From assembly GCA_030637205.1 (NCBI GenBank), contig DAOVVL010000020.1, positions 1 to 12,931 on the forward strand: a stretch of 12,931 nucleotides of DNA, written 5' to 3'. The position numbers and the translations under genes are program-made. Position 1 is the first letter of the stretch. Each line of letters begins with the position of its first letter. The notes under the pieces were generated by a model. It saw only the letters and a list, made by a program, of their open reading frames with translations. It was not told the origin of the DNA and searched no databases. The DNA is from Thalassospiraceae bacterium (GTDB lineage Bacteria > Pseudomonadota > Alphaproteobacteria > Rhodospirillales > Magnetovibrionaceae). Of the stretch, positions 8,003 to 12,931 are shown piece by piece.

Positions 8003-8058
8003 TAGAAAAATAACGAAAGATATAAAGAAGGGCGGGGCAGCAATCTGTCCCGCCCTTC
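8003..8058 (-). terminator. Probable rho-independent terminator or attenuator after dsrC
   Basis: A 14-base stem (8027-8040 with 8045-8058, GAAGGGCGGG... / ...CCCGCCCTTC, four-base loop) begins 12 bases past the dsrC stop. Read on the minus strand, 13 of 14 positions pair, with one A-C mismatch, and the stem is followed by TTTATATCTTTCGTTATTTTTC, a broken T-rich tract. The T run is interrupted, so termination is probably partial, leaving readthrough into dsrM. On the plus strand the mismatch becomes a G-U pair. Confidence 0.65.
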
Positions 8059-8070
8059 GATACATAAGAC

Positions 8071-8406
8071 TTAGACGCAGCCAGTAGGTTTCGGCAGGCC
8101 GGCAACCTTACAAGCCTGTTTGGCAGGACCGTACGGGAACAGCTCGTAGAGGTATTTGTTGCTGCCCTTTTCGGGACCAAACTGTTTCTTGATGGCTTTG
8201 ACCAGCACGCGAACGGCCGGAGCGATCTGGTATTCGTTGTAGTATTCGCGAAGGAAGTTGACGACAGCCCAATGCTCGTCGGTCATGTCGAGGCCTTCAG
8301 CATCAGCAATGATCTGTGCCAGGTCCATGTTCCACTGACTAACGTCGGTGATGTAACCTTCTTCGTCATGTTCGATGTCGTTGCCGTTCACGTTATAAGC
8401 AGCCAT
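8071..8406 (-). CDS. dsrC: DsrC, sulfur-carrier protein (TusE/DsrC family)
   Basis: The product has 111 residues. It ends in ACKVAGLPKPTGCV, the flexible C-terminal arm with both conserved cysteines: the penultimate C110 (CysA) and C99 (CysB), ten residues apart. This marks a true DsrC and not a TusE-only homolog. DsrC takes sulfur from DsrEFH, is the substrate protein of DsrAB (as a persulfide or trisulfide), and is reoxidized or reduced by DsrMK. The ATG has an excellent AAGGAG 8 bases upstream, the strongest ribosome binding site of the middle genes. With the hairpin after the gene, this fits high-level production of DsrC. Confidence 0.98.
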   Translation of the reverse strand: MAAYNVNGNDIEHDEEGYITDVSQWNMDLAQIIADAEGLDMTDEHWAVVNFLREYYNEYQIAPAVRVLVKAIKKQFGPEKGSNKYLYELFPYGPAKQACKVAGLPKPTGCV

Positions 8407-8434
8407 GATGTAGTCTCCTTTGTTTTATCCAACG

Positions 8435-8479
8435 CCCCTGGGTTAGAGGCGGTTAATTGATAGGCCTTAGAGCCAGGGG
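8435..8479 (-). other. Inverted repeat spanning the dsrH end and dsrC leader
   Basis: CCCCTGG (8435-8441) and CCAGGGG (8473-8479) form a 7-base-pair inverted repeat around a 31-base loop in the 60-base dsrH to dsrC gap, including the dsrH stop. On the minus strand each arm is next to a CTCTAA, so the site also holds a short direct repeat. It could be an mRNA processing or protective structure ahead of dsrC. The pairing is visible; the role is a guess. Confidence 0.3.
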
Positions 8480-8769
8480 GTTACGCCGTCGTTATCTGCA
8501 ACCAGATCGACGAAACCTTCGTAATCAACGACCTTAATGCCGTCGATCAACTGGTCTTCGGCCAGGCCGCGGGCACTCATGTCCGGACCCAATACGTAAA
8601 CCGAGTTGCCTTTAGCAGCACTCGCCATTTTGTCGGTGGCGGTGGTGCCTGTTACTGCGGCATATACACCATCTTCCATGAGAAGGATGGCGCTGCCTTT
8701 TTTGGCCAGACGCAGGCAGCTATCAAGGCTGTTGCGTTCAAAGGGCGATTTGTTAACGGTATGAAGCAT
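8467..8769 (-). CDS. dsrH: DsrH, sulfur-transferase subunit (TusB family)
   Basis: The product has 100 residues of the DsrH/TusB fold. It starts MLHTVNKSPFERNSLDSCLR, with C18 in the position of the conserved DsrH cysteine. ILLMEDGVYAA (about 28-38) is the usual core strand and loop, and the chain ends in TPWL. DsrH is part of the DsrE2F2H2 hexamer in the cytoplasm, homologous to TusBCD, which transfers sulfur to DsrC. The ATG follows the dsrF stop by 14 bases and has AAGGGA upstream, overlapping the end of dsrF. Confidence 0.95.
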   Translation of the reverse strand: MLHTVNKSPFERNSLDSCLRLAKKGSAILLMEDGVYAAVTGTTATDKMASAAKGNSVYVLGPDMSARGLAEDQLIDGIKVVDYEGFVDLVADNDGVTPWL

Positions 8770-8783
8770 GTTTCAGTTTCCCT

Positions 8784-9206
8784 TTAGCCACCAATTACGG
8801 CGTCGGAAGTTTCCAGCACTTCTGCCAGTTCCGCGCTTGAAAGCACTTCAACGTCGATCTTGAAATCATCAGCGGTCAGCCCACGGGCTTCCATTGATTC
8901 TTTCTCGACGATGATGCGCCAGTTCATATCCATATCTTCGTCCTCATCAGCATCTTCTTTTTCCATTTCGATGATGCCGTAAGTGGGGAGGAAGTTTTTC
9001 ATTTCGAGTGCAGCGGTATCCTGACCTTTTTTGATCTGGTAAACGCCGTCATCGACAAAAACGATATTTGCGTGCTGTTCAAACGCAGCCGTAATCAAAA
9101 CACTTTCCAGAACTTCAAGCGCATAGATGGTGCCATAGGGCGCCTTGCGGTTGAGAAAGGTGATGACCTTTTTTACGCCTTCGATTTCAAATACTACTTC
9201 AGTCAT
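8784..9206 (-). CDS. dsrF: DsrF, sulfur-transferase subunit (TusC family), with acidic insertion
   Basis: The product has 140 residues of the DsrF/TusC family. FLNRKAPYGTIYALEVLESVLITAAF (core at 17-42) and IVFVDDGVYQIKKGQDT (48-64) are the family signatures, and ESMEARGLTADDF (103-115) is the later conserved block. DsrF is a structural member of the DsrEFH hexamer; this copy has no cysteine at all, so it cannot itself carry sulfur. Residues 80-94 (EMEKEDADEDEDMDM) are strongly acidic, with ten Asp/Glu in fifteen, at a place where family members usually have a short loop (from memory). It starts 13 bases after dsrE. Confidence 0.95.
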   Translation of the reverse strand: MTEVVFEIEGVKKVITFLNRKAPYGTIYALEVLESVLITAAFEQHANIVFVDDGVYQIKKGQDTAALEMKNFLPTYGIIEMEKEDADEDEDMDMNWRIIVEKESMEARGLTADDFKIDVEVLSSAELAEVLETSDAVIGG

Positions 9207-9219
9207 TTGTCTCTCTCCC

Positions 9220-9579
9220 TCAATCGCCGAACATCACAAGACGCTCAGATCCCATCGCGGCTTCGGTCAGTTGACCCAGGCCGGAGATACGGAAACCTTC
9301 CATCAAGTTGTCTTCTACAATGCCGCGACGCAAACCGGCGGCAATGCAGACCACCAGATCGACACCTTTTTCAGCGGCGAGATCGCTCCACCGCTTGACC
9401 ACGTTGCGGTCATCAGCTTGCGGGGCGGAGAGCTTGTTGGCGTTGTAAACACCGTCGTAATAGAAAAATACGCGCGGGACTTCGTGGCCTTTGGCAAGTG
9501 CGGCTACCACAAACTGGTAGGCCGAATCAGATGCCTGATGCGTAAACGGTCCCTCGTTAATAAGAATTCCAAATTTCAT
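9220..9579 (-). CDS. dsrE: DsrE, catalytic sulfur-transferase subunit (TusD family)
   Basis: The product has 119 residues. It starts MKFGILINEGPFTHQASDSA, the family opening, and has DLVVCIAAGLRRGIV with C78, which matches the sulfur-carrying Cys78 of A. vinosum DsrE in number and context. GFRISGLGQLTEAA is the conserved C-terminal block. DsrE accepts sulfane sulfur and hands it to DsrC, within the DsrEFH hexamer. The loop between RRGIV and FRISG is about eight residues, shorter than I recall for A. vinosum. The ATG has a CAGGA 8 bases upstream. Confidence 0.96.
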   Translation of the reverse strand: MKFGILINEGPFTHQASDSAYQFVVAALAKGHEVPRVFFYYDGVYNANKLSAPQADDRNVVKRWSDLAAEKGVDLVVCIAAGLRRGIVEDNLMEGFRISGLGQLTEAAMGSERLVMFGD

Positions 9580-9622
9580 AAACTAAATCCTGAATTTCTG
9601 ATCTGAATTGTAAGCTCGCCTT

Positions 9623-9655
9623 CCTGTGGGGGCGGGCGAAGCCACCCCCGACAGG
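9623..9655 (-). other. GC-rich hairpin between dsrB and dsrE
   Basis: On the minus strand CCTGT-(C)-GGGGGTGG pairs with CCGCCCCC-ACAGG: 13 base pairs with one bulged C, one T-G pair, and a CTTCGC loop. It lies in the 94-base dsrB to dsrE gap. No T run follows it on the minus strand, so it is more likely an RNA stabilizer or processing site than a terminator. Such an element would let dsrAB and dsrEFHC messages differ in amount. Confidence 0.5.
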
Positions 9656-9673
9656 AAAACAAGAAACGTGTGT

Positions 9674-10756
9674 TTAAAGATGAACGTGCGAAGAAGCGTT
9701 CAGCGCATTGCGTCCACCGCGCCAATCTTCGATGTGGAACTTGGTAAACGGAAGACCGGTAACTTCAAAGAAGCGCGGCCAACCAATGCGGTCGATCCAT
9801 TCGTTCATGCGTTCCCAGGGCCGTCCGCCTTCTTTGTAGGCGTAGAGGATTTTAAGGACCACTTCGGTCGCCTCAGGCCAACGCGGCGCGCTGTTGGGAA
9901 TGCCGGCAACCACCAGTTTGTGGAAGCTGGGCTTGGAACGGGTAGAGGAGTGTTTGCCACCCACCCAGATCGCGAGCTTGGAATGTTCCGGATCGTTGAT
10001 CTGCATCGGTGGGCACGGCGGGAAGCACGCGCCACAGCAAATGCATTTCTTTTCGTCCACTTCAAGGGTCGGCTTGCCATTGACCAGTGCCGGGCGGATC
10101 GCTGCAACGGGGCAACGGGCCACAACGGCCGGACGTTCGCACATGTTGGCAACCAGATCATGGTTGATGATCGGCGGCTTGGTGTGCTGGATGTTGATGG
10201 CAATGTCGCCCTGGCCGCCACAGTTGATCTGGCAGCACGAGGTGGTGATCTTGACGCGGTTGGGCATTTCTTCGTGTTTGAACTCGTGATACATCGCATC
10301 CATCAACGATTTCACAACGCCCGAAGCATCGGTGCCGGGAATGTCGCAATGCAACCACCCCTGGGTGTGCGAGATCATGGAAACCGAGTTGCCGGTACCG
10401 CCTACGGGAAAGCCTTCGCCTTCCAGTTTGTCGATCAGCGGCTGAACCTTGGCTTCGTCAGATACGGTGTATTCGATGTTCGAACGCGTGGTAAAACGCA
10501 CATGGCCGTCGGCAAACTCGTCGGCGATGTCACACAGATTGCGGATGGTGTAAACGTCCATCTGGCGCTGGGTGCCGGCCTTGATGGTCCAGACTTCGTC
10601 GCCTGATTTGGCAACGTGGTGCAGAACGCCTACCTGGGGGCGATCATGCCAATCCCAGGCGCCATAGTTCTTGATCATCGCCGGATGCATGTACGGCATT
10701 GGATCGGGAACGCCACATTCATCTGGCATCCGCGGAGCTTCTTGAGCTTCACTCAT
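9674..10756 (-). CDS. dsrB: DsrB, beta subunit of oxidative-type dissimilatory sulfite reductase
   Basis: The product has 360 residues. The siroheme/[4Fe-4S] region contains TTSCCQINCGGQGDIAIN (C174, C175, C179) and later CERPAVVARCPVAAI (C206, C215). CICCGACFPPCP (C238, C241, C244, C248) is the added ferredoxin domain. DsrB pairs with DsrA as an alpha2beta2 enzyme in the cytoplasm and carries the active siroheme in the usual DsrAB. The ATG has GGAG 8 bases upstream. It follows dsrA after 56 bases. With DsrL and DsrEFH in the same operon, the enzyme probably runs in the oxidative direction. Confidence 0.97.
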   Translation of the reverse strand: MSEAQEAPRMPDECGVPDPMPYMHPAMIKNYGAWDWHDRPQVGVLHHVAKSGDEVWTIKAGTQRQMDVYTIRNLCDIADEFADGHVRFTTRSNIEYTVSDEAKVQPLIDKLEGEGFPVGGTGNSVSMISHTQGWLHCDIPGTDASGVVKSLMDAMYHEFKHEEMPNRVKITTSCCQINCGGQGDIAINIQHTKPPIINHDLVANMCERPAVVARCPVAAIRPALVNGKPTLEVDEKKCICCGACFPPCPPMQINDPEHSKLAIWVGGKHSSTRSKPSFHKLVVAGIPNSAPRWPEATEVVLKILYAYKEGGRPWERMNEWIDRIGWPRFFEVTGLPFTKFHIEDWRGGRNALNASSHVHL

Positions 10757-10812
10757 TTTTTGTTCTCCAAACTACTCAAATCTCAATTGAACCTGCAAAA
10801 ACGAACTGCGGT

Positions 10813-12066
10813 TTATTCAGCCGCTGCCGTTCCTTTGCGTTCGTTCCACTTGGCGACTTCCTCGTCCCAGTCATCCATACGGACATACGAGCTGGTGCGC
10901 GGGTGTGCGACCATGTTCGGGTCCACATCAACACCGACACCTTCAAGGAAGTTGACCAGACCGATGCGTTCGATCATTTCGCCGGTGCGTTCGTGTTCGA
11001 GCGCATTATCAGCAAAAAATTCAAGAACGTTTTCGGAAAGCTCGACCAACCATTCGTAATCTTCTTCCGTGTCCATTTTGTGGAACGGAACCATGACGGT
11101 ACCCATCAGATCGCCGATCTTCAGGGTACGCTTGCCACCGATCAGGATGGTTACGCCTTTTTCATCGCCAACGCTCATTGCCTTGGTGCAGACGTTGATG
11201 CAATGCATGCACTTCACGCAGCTTTGGTTGTCAATTTCCAGGGTGTCATCGTCGTTAAGTGACAGTGCGCGGGTCGGGCACATGTTCACGACCTGGTCGT
11301 TGAAGCCCTTGCGGCCCAGCTCAGCAACTTTCACTTTGATTTCTTCCTGGTCGACCTTGATGTCGTCTTTCCAGGTGCCGAGTACGGCGAAATCAGAGCG
11401 GTGCGATGCGTTAACGCAATCGTTCGCACAGCCAGAGAACTTAGCCTTGAACTTGTAAGGCAGGGATGGGCGGTGCATGTCATCAAGCATGTTGTTGATG
11501 ACCATGCGCATGGCCTTGGCTTCATCGTAGCAAGACTGTTCGCAACGCGCCGCGCCAACGCAGCTCATGGATGTACGAACGCCGGCACCGGCACCACCAA
11601 GATCAAAGCCCATTTCGTTAAACGCATCAAACGCAGGCTGAACATTGGCAGAGGAAATGCCCTGCATCATGATGTCGCCGCTCTGGCCGTGAAGTGCGAT
11701 CAGGCCGGAACCATATTCTTCCCAAACGTCGCAAAGTTCACGCAACACTTTGGTGTTGTAGTGCATGCCGGCGGGCGGCATAACGCGCATGGTATGAAAT
11801 TCAGAGCTTTCGGGGAATTTGTCTGCCACTTCGGAAAAGCGCGGGATGATACCGGCGCCGTAACCGCGGACGCCAACGGTGCCACCTTTCCAGAAACCCT
11901 TGCGGGTCTCATAGGAATGCTCGAGCTGGCCGAGCAGGCTTTTCATAATCGGGGAATAAGATTTTCCTTCGTCATCTGCCAGTTTTTTCAAACCGGTAAC
12001 GAAGCTGGGCCAAGGACCGCTTTCAAGCTGGTCCAGGAGGGGAGTTTCAAGTTTTTTTGTAGCCAT
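10813..12066 (-). CDS. dsrA: DsrA, alpha subunit of oxidative-type dissimilatory sulfite reductase
   Basis: The product has 417 residues, a usual DsrA length. The sulfite-reductase cluster motif C-x5-C plus C-x3-C is present as CVGAARC (C169, C175) and CANDC (C213, C217); it binds the [4Fe-4S] cluster coupled to siroheme. CVKCMHCINVC (C283, C286, C289, C293) is the inserted ferredoxin domain. R94 and R164 are in conserved Arg-containing stretches that may line the substrate pocket. The ATG follows a GGAGG by 5 bases, the strongest initiation site in the window. It is the first gene of the operon, opposite the divergent gene at 12591. Confidence 0.98.
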   Translation of the reverse strand: MATKKLETPLLDQLESGPWPSFVTGLKKLADDEGKSYSPIMKSLLGQLEHSYETRKGFWKGGTVGVRGYGAGIIPRFSEVADKFPESSEFHTMRVMPPAGMHYNTKVLRELCDVWEEYGSGLIALHGQSGDIMMQGISSANVQPAFDAFNEMGFDLGGAGAGVRTSMSCVGAARCEQSCYDEAKAMRMVINNMLDDMHRPSLPYKFKAKFSGCANDCVNASHRSDFAVLGTWKDDIKVDQEEIKVKVAELGRKGFNDQVVNMCPTRALSLNDDDTLEIDNQSCVKCMHCINVCTKAMSVGDEKGVTILIGGKRTLKIGDLMGTVMVPFHKMDTEEDYEWLVELSENVLEFFADNALEHERTGEMIERIGLVNFLEGVGVDVDPNMVAHPRTSSYVRMDDWDEEVAKWNERKGTAAAE

Positions 12067-12086
12067 TATTTCCTCCGCAGAGATTT

Positions 12087-12142
12087 TTGATCAATCACAG
12101 TTAAAATAGGACCAGAGCGCACTTAAACGTATGCCACTTAAA
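12087..12142 (-). promoter_or_regulatory. Candidate dsr operon promoter with direct-repeat operator
   Basis: An exact 8-base repeat, CACTTAAA, occurs at 12120-12127 and 12135-12142, so the copies are 15 bases apart. On the minus strand it reads TTTAAGTG, towards dsrA. TATTTT (12103-12108 complement) could be a -10 box, placing the start about 30 bases before the dsrA ATG. No good -35 box is seen at the right distance; the repeats cover that position, as expected for an activator-dependent promoter. A TTGATCAA palindrome (12087-12094) follows. All of this is pattern reading. Confidence 0.4.
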
Positions 12143-12431
12143 GCAACTGATGACCTGTGGGGGTTGCCCCACGGCCAAGGCCAATGTTCAGGCCCAATTA
12201 GTTGCACCCCGAATACGATTGCATGCCCGGTCGTGCTTGTTCTTTGAAGATCGCTCCTATGGTGAGGACCGAAGCCCCCGTTACAGCCAACGCCTGTTTA
12301 CTTTATTATATCTACCCAAAGCCGAAGCCTTGTGCGGCGTGCGAGTTAATCCCGCTTGACCGCGTGGTAGACCTTACTTTCGGCTTCCTTTATATTATGT
12401 CAATCTAATATGTCCAAGAAGAAAATGCTTA

Positions 12432-12437
12432 TATAAT
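12432..12437 (+). promoter_or_regulatory. Candidate -10 box for the divergent gene
   Basis: This is a perfect TATAAT in an AT-rich stretch, 154 bases before the ATG at 12591 and 69 bases before the possible leader ORF. No matching -35 hexamer lies 16-18 bases upstream, so the assignment is weak. Confidence 0.25.
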
Positions 12438-12505
12438 CAATTTTGAGACCATTCCTTTCGTTTCAGGCACTTGCGCCGATACATTTGGTATATAGGAGCA
12501 GGCGT

Positions 12506-12565
12506 ATGGGACCTAAAGTGATAAATCCCGCCCTTTTAAGGGGGAGGGAATCGAGAATTCAGTAA
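12506..12565 (+). CDS. Possible 19-codon leader ORF
   Basis: ATG at 12506 opens a 19-residue frame (MGPKVINPALLRGRESRIQ) that stops with TAA at 12563-12565, before the divergent gene. AGGAG at 12494-12498 lies 7 bases before the ATG, which is far better than the initiation site of the next gene. It could be a leader peptide or a translational coupling ORF. It has no recognisable domain, and chance cannot be excluded at this length. Confidence 0.3.
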   Translation: MGPKVINPALLRGRESRIQ

Positions 12566-12590
12566 TCTTGTGGAAAAGTTTGTGCCCAAT

Positions 12591-12931
12591 ATGACCCAAA
12601 AACCGGACTTTTTGAGCGAAGTGGCCCTGATGGATGATCCGATGGGCGCAAACGGGCCATTTTCGCTTGAAGATGATGCCGCCTATCAGGCCTGGCGGGA
12701 GCTGAAACTCGTTGATTTTCCTGAAGTTTCCGCGCTGGTGGTCAATATTGAGGACCCCGCCAAGCCCACGCCTGATGAAATCCTTGCGCTCAACCGCTGT
12801 ATCCGGCGCACCGGAATGGCCGTTTTCAAGGGCCCGGTGGCGCCAGATGAGGCCACCGCGCGCGATCTGGTGGCCGGGCTGGGCCTCAAATTTGGCCTCA
12901 GCCATCTGGACCTAAATCCTTACGCCGATGA
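12591..12931 (+). CDS. Divergent protein, possibly TauD/TfdA-like dioxygenase family (N-terminal part, cut by window edge)
   Basis: 113 codons are visible and the frame runs off the window. The N-terminal part has GPFSLEDDAAYQAWRELKL (22-40), ALVVNIEDPAKPTPDEILAL (first 20 of the next block), RCIRRTGMAVFKG and GLKFGLSHLDLNPYAD. I recall this pattern from proteins annotated TauD/TfdA-like in sulfur-oxidizing bacteria, but the iron-binding HxD...H residues, if any, would lie beyond the edge. The ATG at 12591 is chosen; GTG codons at 12570 and 12582 are in frame alternatives, and none has a strong ribosome binding site. It is transcribed away from dsrA, so the two may share control. The family name is tentative; a coding region is likely. 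Confidence 0.6.
   Translation, partial: MTQKPDFLSEVALMDDPMGANGPFSLEDDAAYQAWRELKLVDFPEVSALVVNIEDPAKPTPDEILALNRCIRRTGMAVFKGPVAPDEATARDLVAGLGLKFGLSHLDLNPYAD

Larger units (their letters stand above)
12067..12590. other. Divergent intergenic region between dsrA and the TauD-like gene
   Basis: These 524 bases hold no convincing protein-coding gene apart from a possible 19-codon leader. The part near 12380-12450 is AT-rich and contains a perfect TATAAT on the plus strand (12432-12437) and an ATATTA/TAATAT inverted repeat (12392-12397 with 12406-12411). A GTGGGG/CCCCAC hairpin lies at 12157-12172. It must hold the promoters of both the dsr operon and the divergent gene. Confidence 0.6.

Noticed and set aside
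9626..10606. Plus-strand open frame of 326 codons opposite dsrB
   Set aside because: It is antisense to a well-supported DsrB, with no recognisable family and no ribosome binding site; a shadow of the GC-rich coding strand.
8071..12066. Sulfate-reducing (reductive) Dsr system
   Set aside because: dsrEFH and dsrL are present in the operon and no dsrD is seen, which together fit the oxidative type; only a DsrAB phylogeny would settle it fully.
12150..12408. Two overlapping short plus-strand frames in the divergent region
   Set aside because: Neither has a ribosome binding site or a recognisable motif; the region fits non-coding regulatory DNA better.
12513..12905. Minus-strand open frame of 130 codons across the divergent gene
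   Set aside because: It runs opposite a plus-strand frame with better codon-position bias and family-like motifs; no domain is seen.
1..12931. CRISPR array, insertion sequence or tRNA gene
   Set aside because: No regularly spaced repeats, no transposase-like frame with terminal repeats and no cloverleaf-like sequence were found by eye.

Overview
The window holds almost all of an oxidative-type (reverse) dissimilatory sulfite reductase locus, read on the minus strand from about 12066 down to the left edge: dsrA, dsrB, dsrE, dsrF, dsrH, dsrC, dsrM, dsrK, dsrL, dsrJ, dsrO, dsrP, then a TrpD2/YbiB-like phosphoribosyltransferase-fold gene, then the first 26 codons of dsrN (siroheme amidase / cobyrinate a,c-diamide synthase family), cut by the window start. 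The order matches the classic dsrABEFHCMKLJOP(N) arrangement of sulfur-oxidizing Proteobacteria, with the TrpD2-like gene placed between P and N. dsrEFH and dsrL together, and no dsrD in view, point to sulfur oxidation rather than sulfate reduction. The moderately GC-rich composition and general protein character suggest a proteobacterium, perhaps an alphaproteobacterium of the Rhodospirillales type; that last step is an inference and is not secure.

Layout from right to left. 12591-12931 (+) is the start of a divergent gene, possibly of a TauD/TfdA-like dioxygenase family. 12067-12590 is a roughly 500-base divergent intergenic region with an AT-rich core, an exact 8-base direct repeat ahead of dsrA, and a possible 19-codon leader ORF ahead of the divergent gene. 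10813-12066 and 9674-10756 are dsrA and dsrB, the siroheme sulfite reductase. After a 94-base gap with a GC-rich hairpin come dsrE, dsrF and dsrH (sulfur transferase hexamer) and dsrC (the protein that carries the trisulfide/persulfide). A strong hairpin follows dsrC and probably acts as a partial terminator. Then dsrM and dsrK (membrane cytochrome b and HdrD-like Fe-S subunit), dsrL (NAD(P)-linked Fe-S flavoprotein) and dsrJ, dsrO, dsrP (periplasmic triheme cytochrome, periplasmic Fe-S protein, membrane quinone module) are packed with gaps of 4 to 41 bases or an ATGA overlap.

Working model, from what is known of the family: sulfane sulfur passes through DsrEFH to the C-terminal cysteines of DsrC. 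DsrAB oxidizes the sulfur to sulfite, with DsrL taking electrons to NAD(P)+. DsrMKJOP reoxidizes DsrC and links it to the quinone pool and a periplasmic cytochrome. DsrN modifies the siroheme of DsrAB. The role of the TrpD2-like protein in this set is unknown.

All complete genes look intact: no frameshifts, insertion sequences, tRNA or rRNA genes or CRISPR arrays were seen. The points most worth following are the TrpD2-like gene inside the operon, the coherent loss of all four ligands of one Fe-S cluster in DsrO, the intergenic hairpins (especially after dsrC), the direct repeat upstream of dsrA, and an acidic insertion in DsrF.
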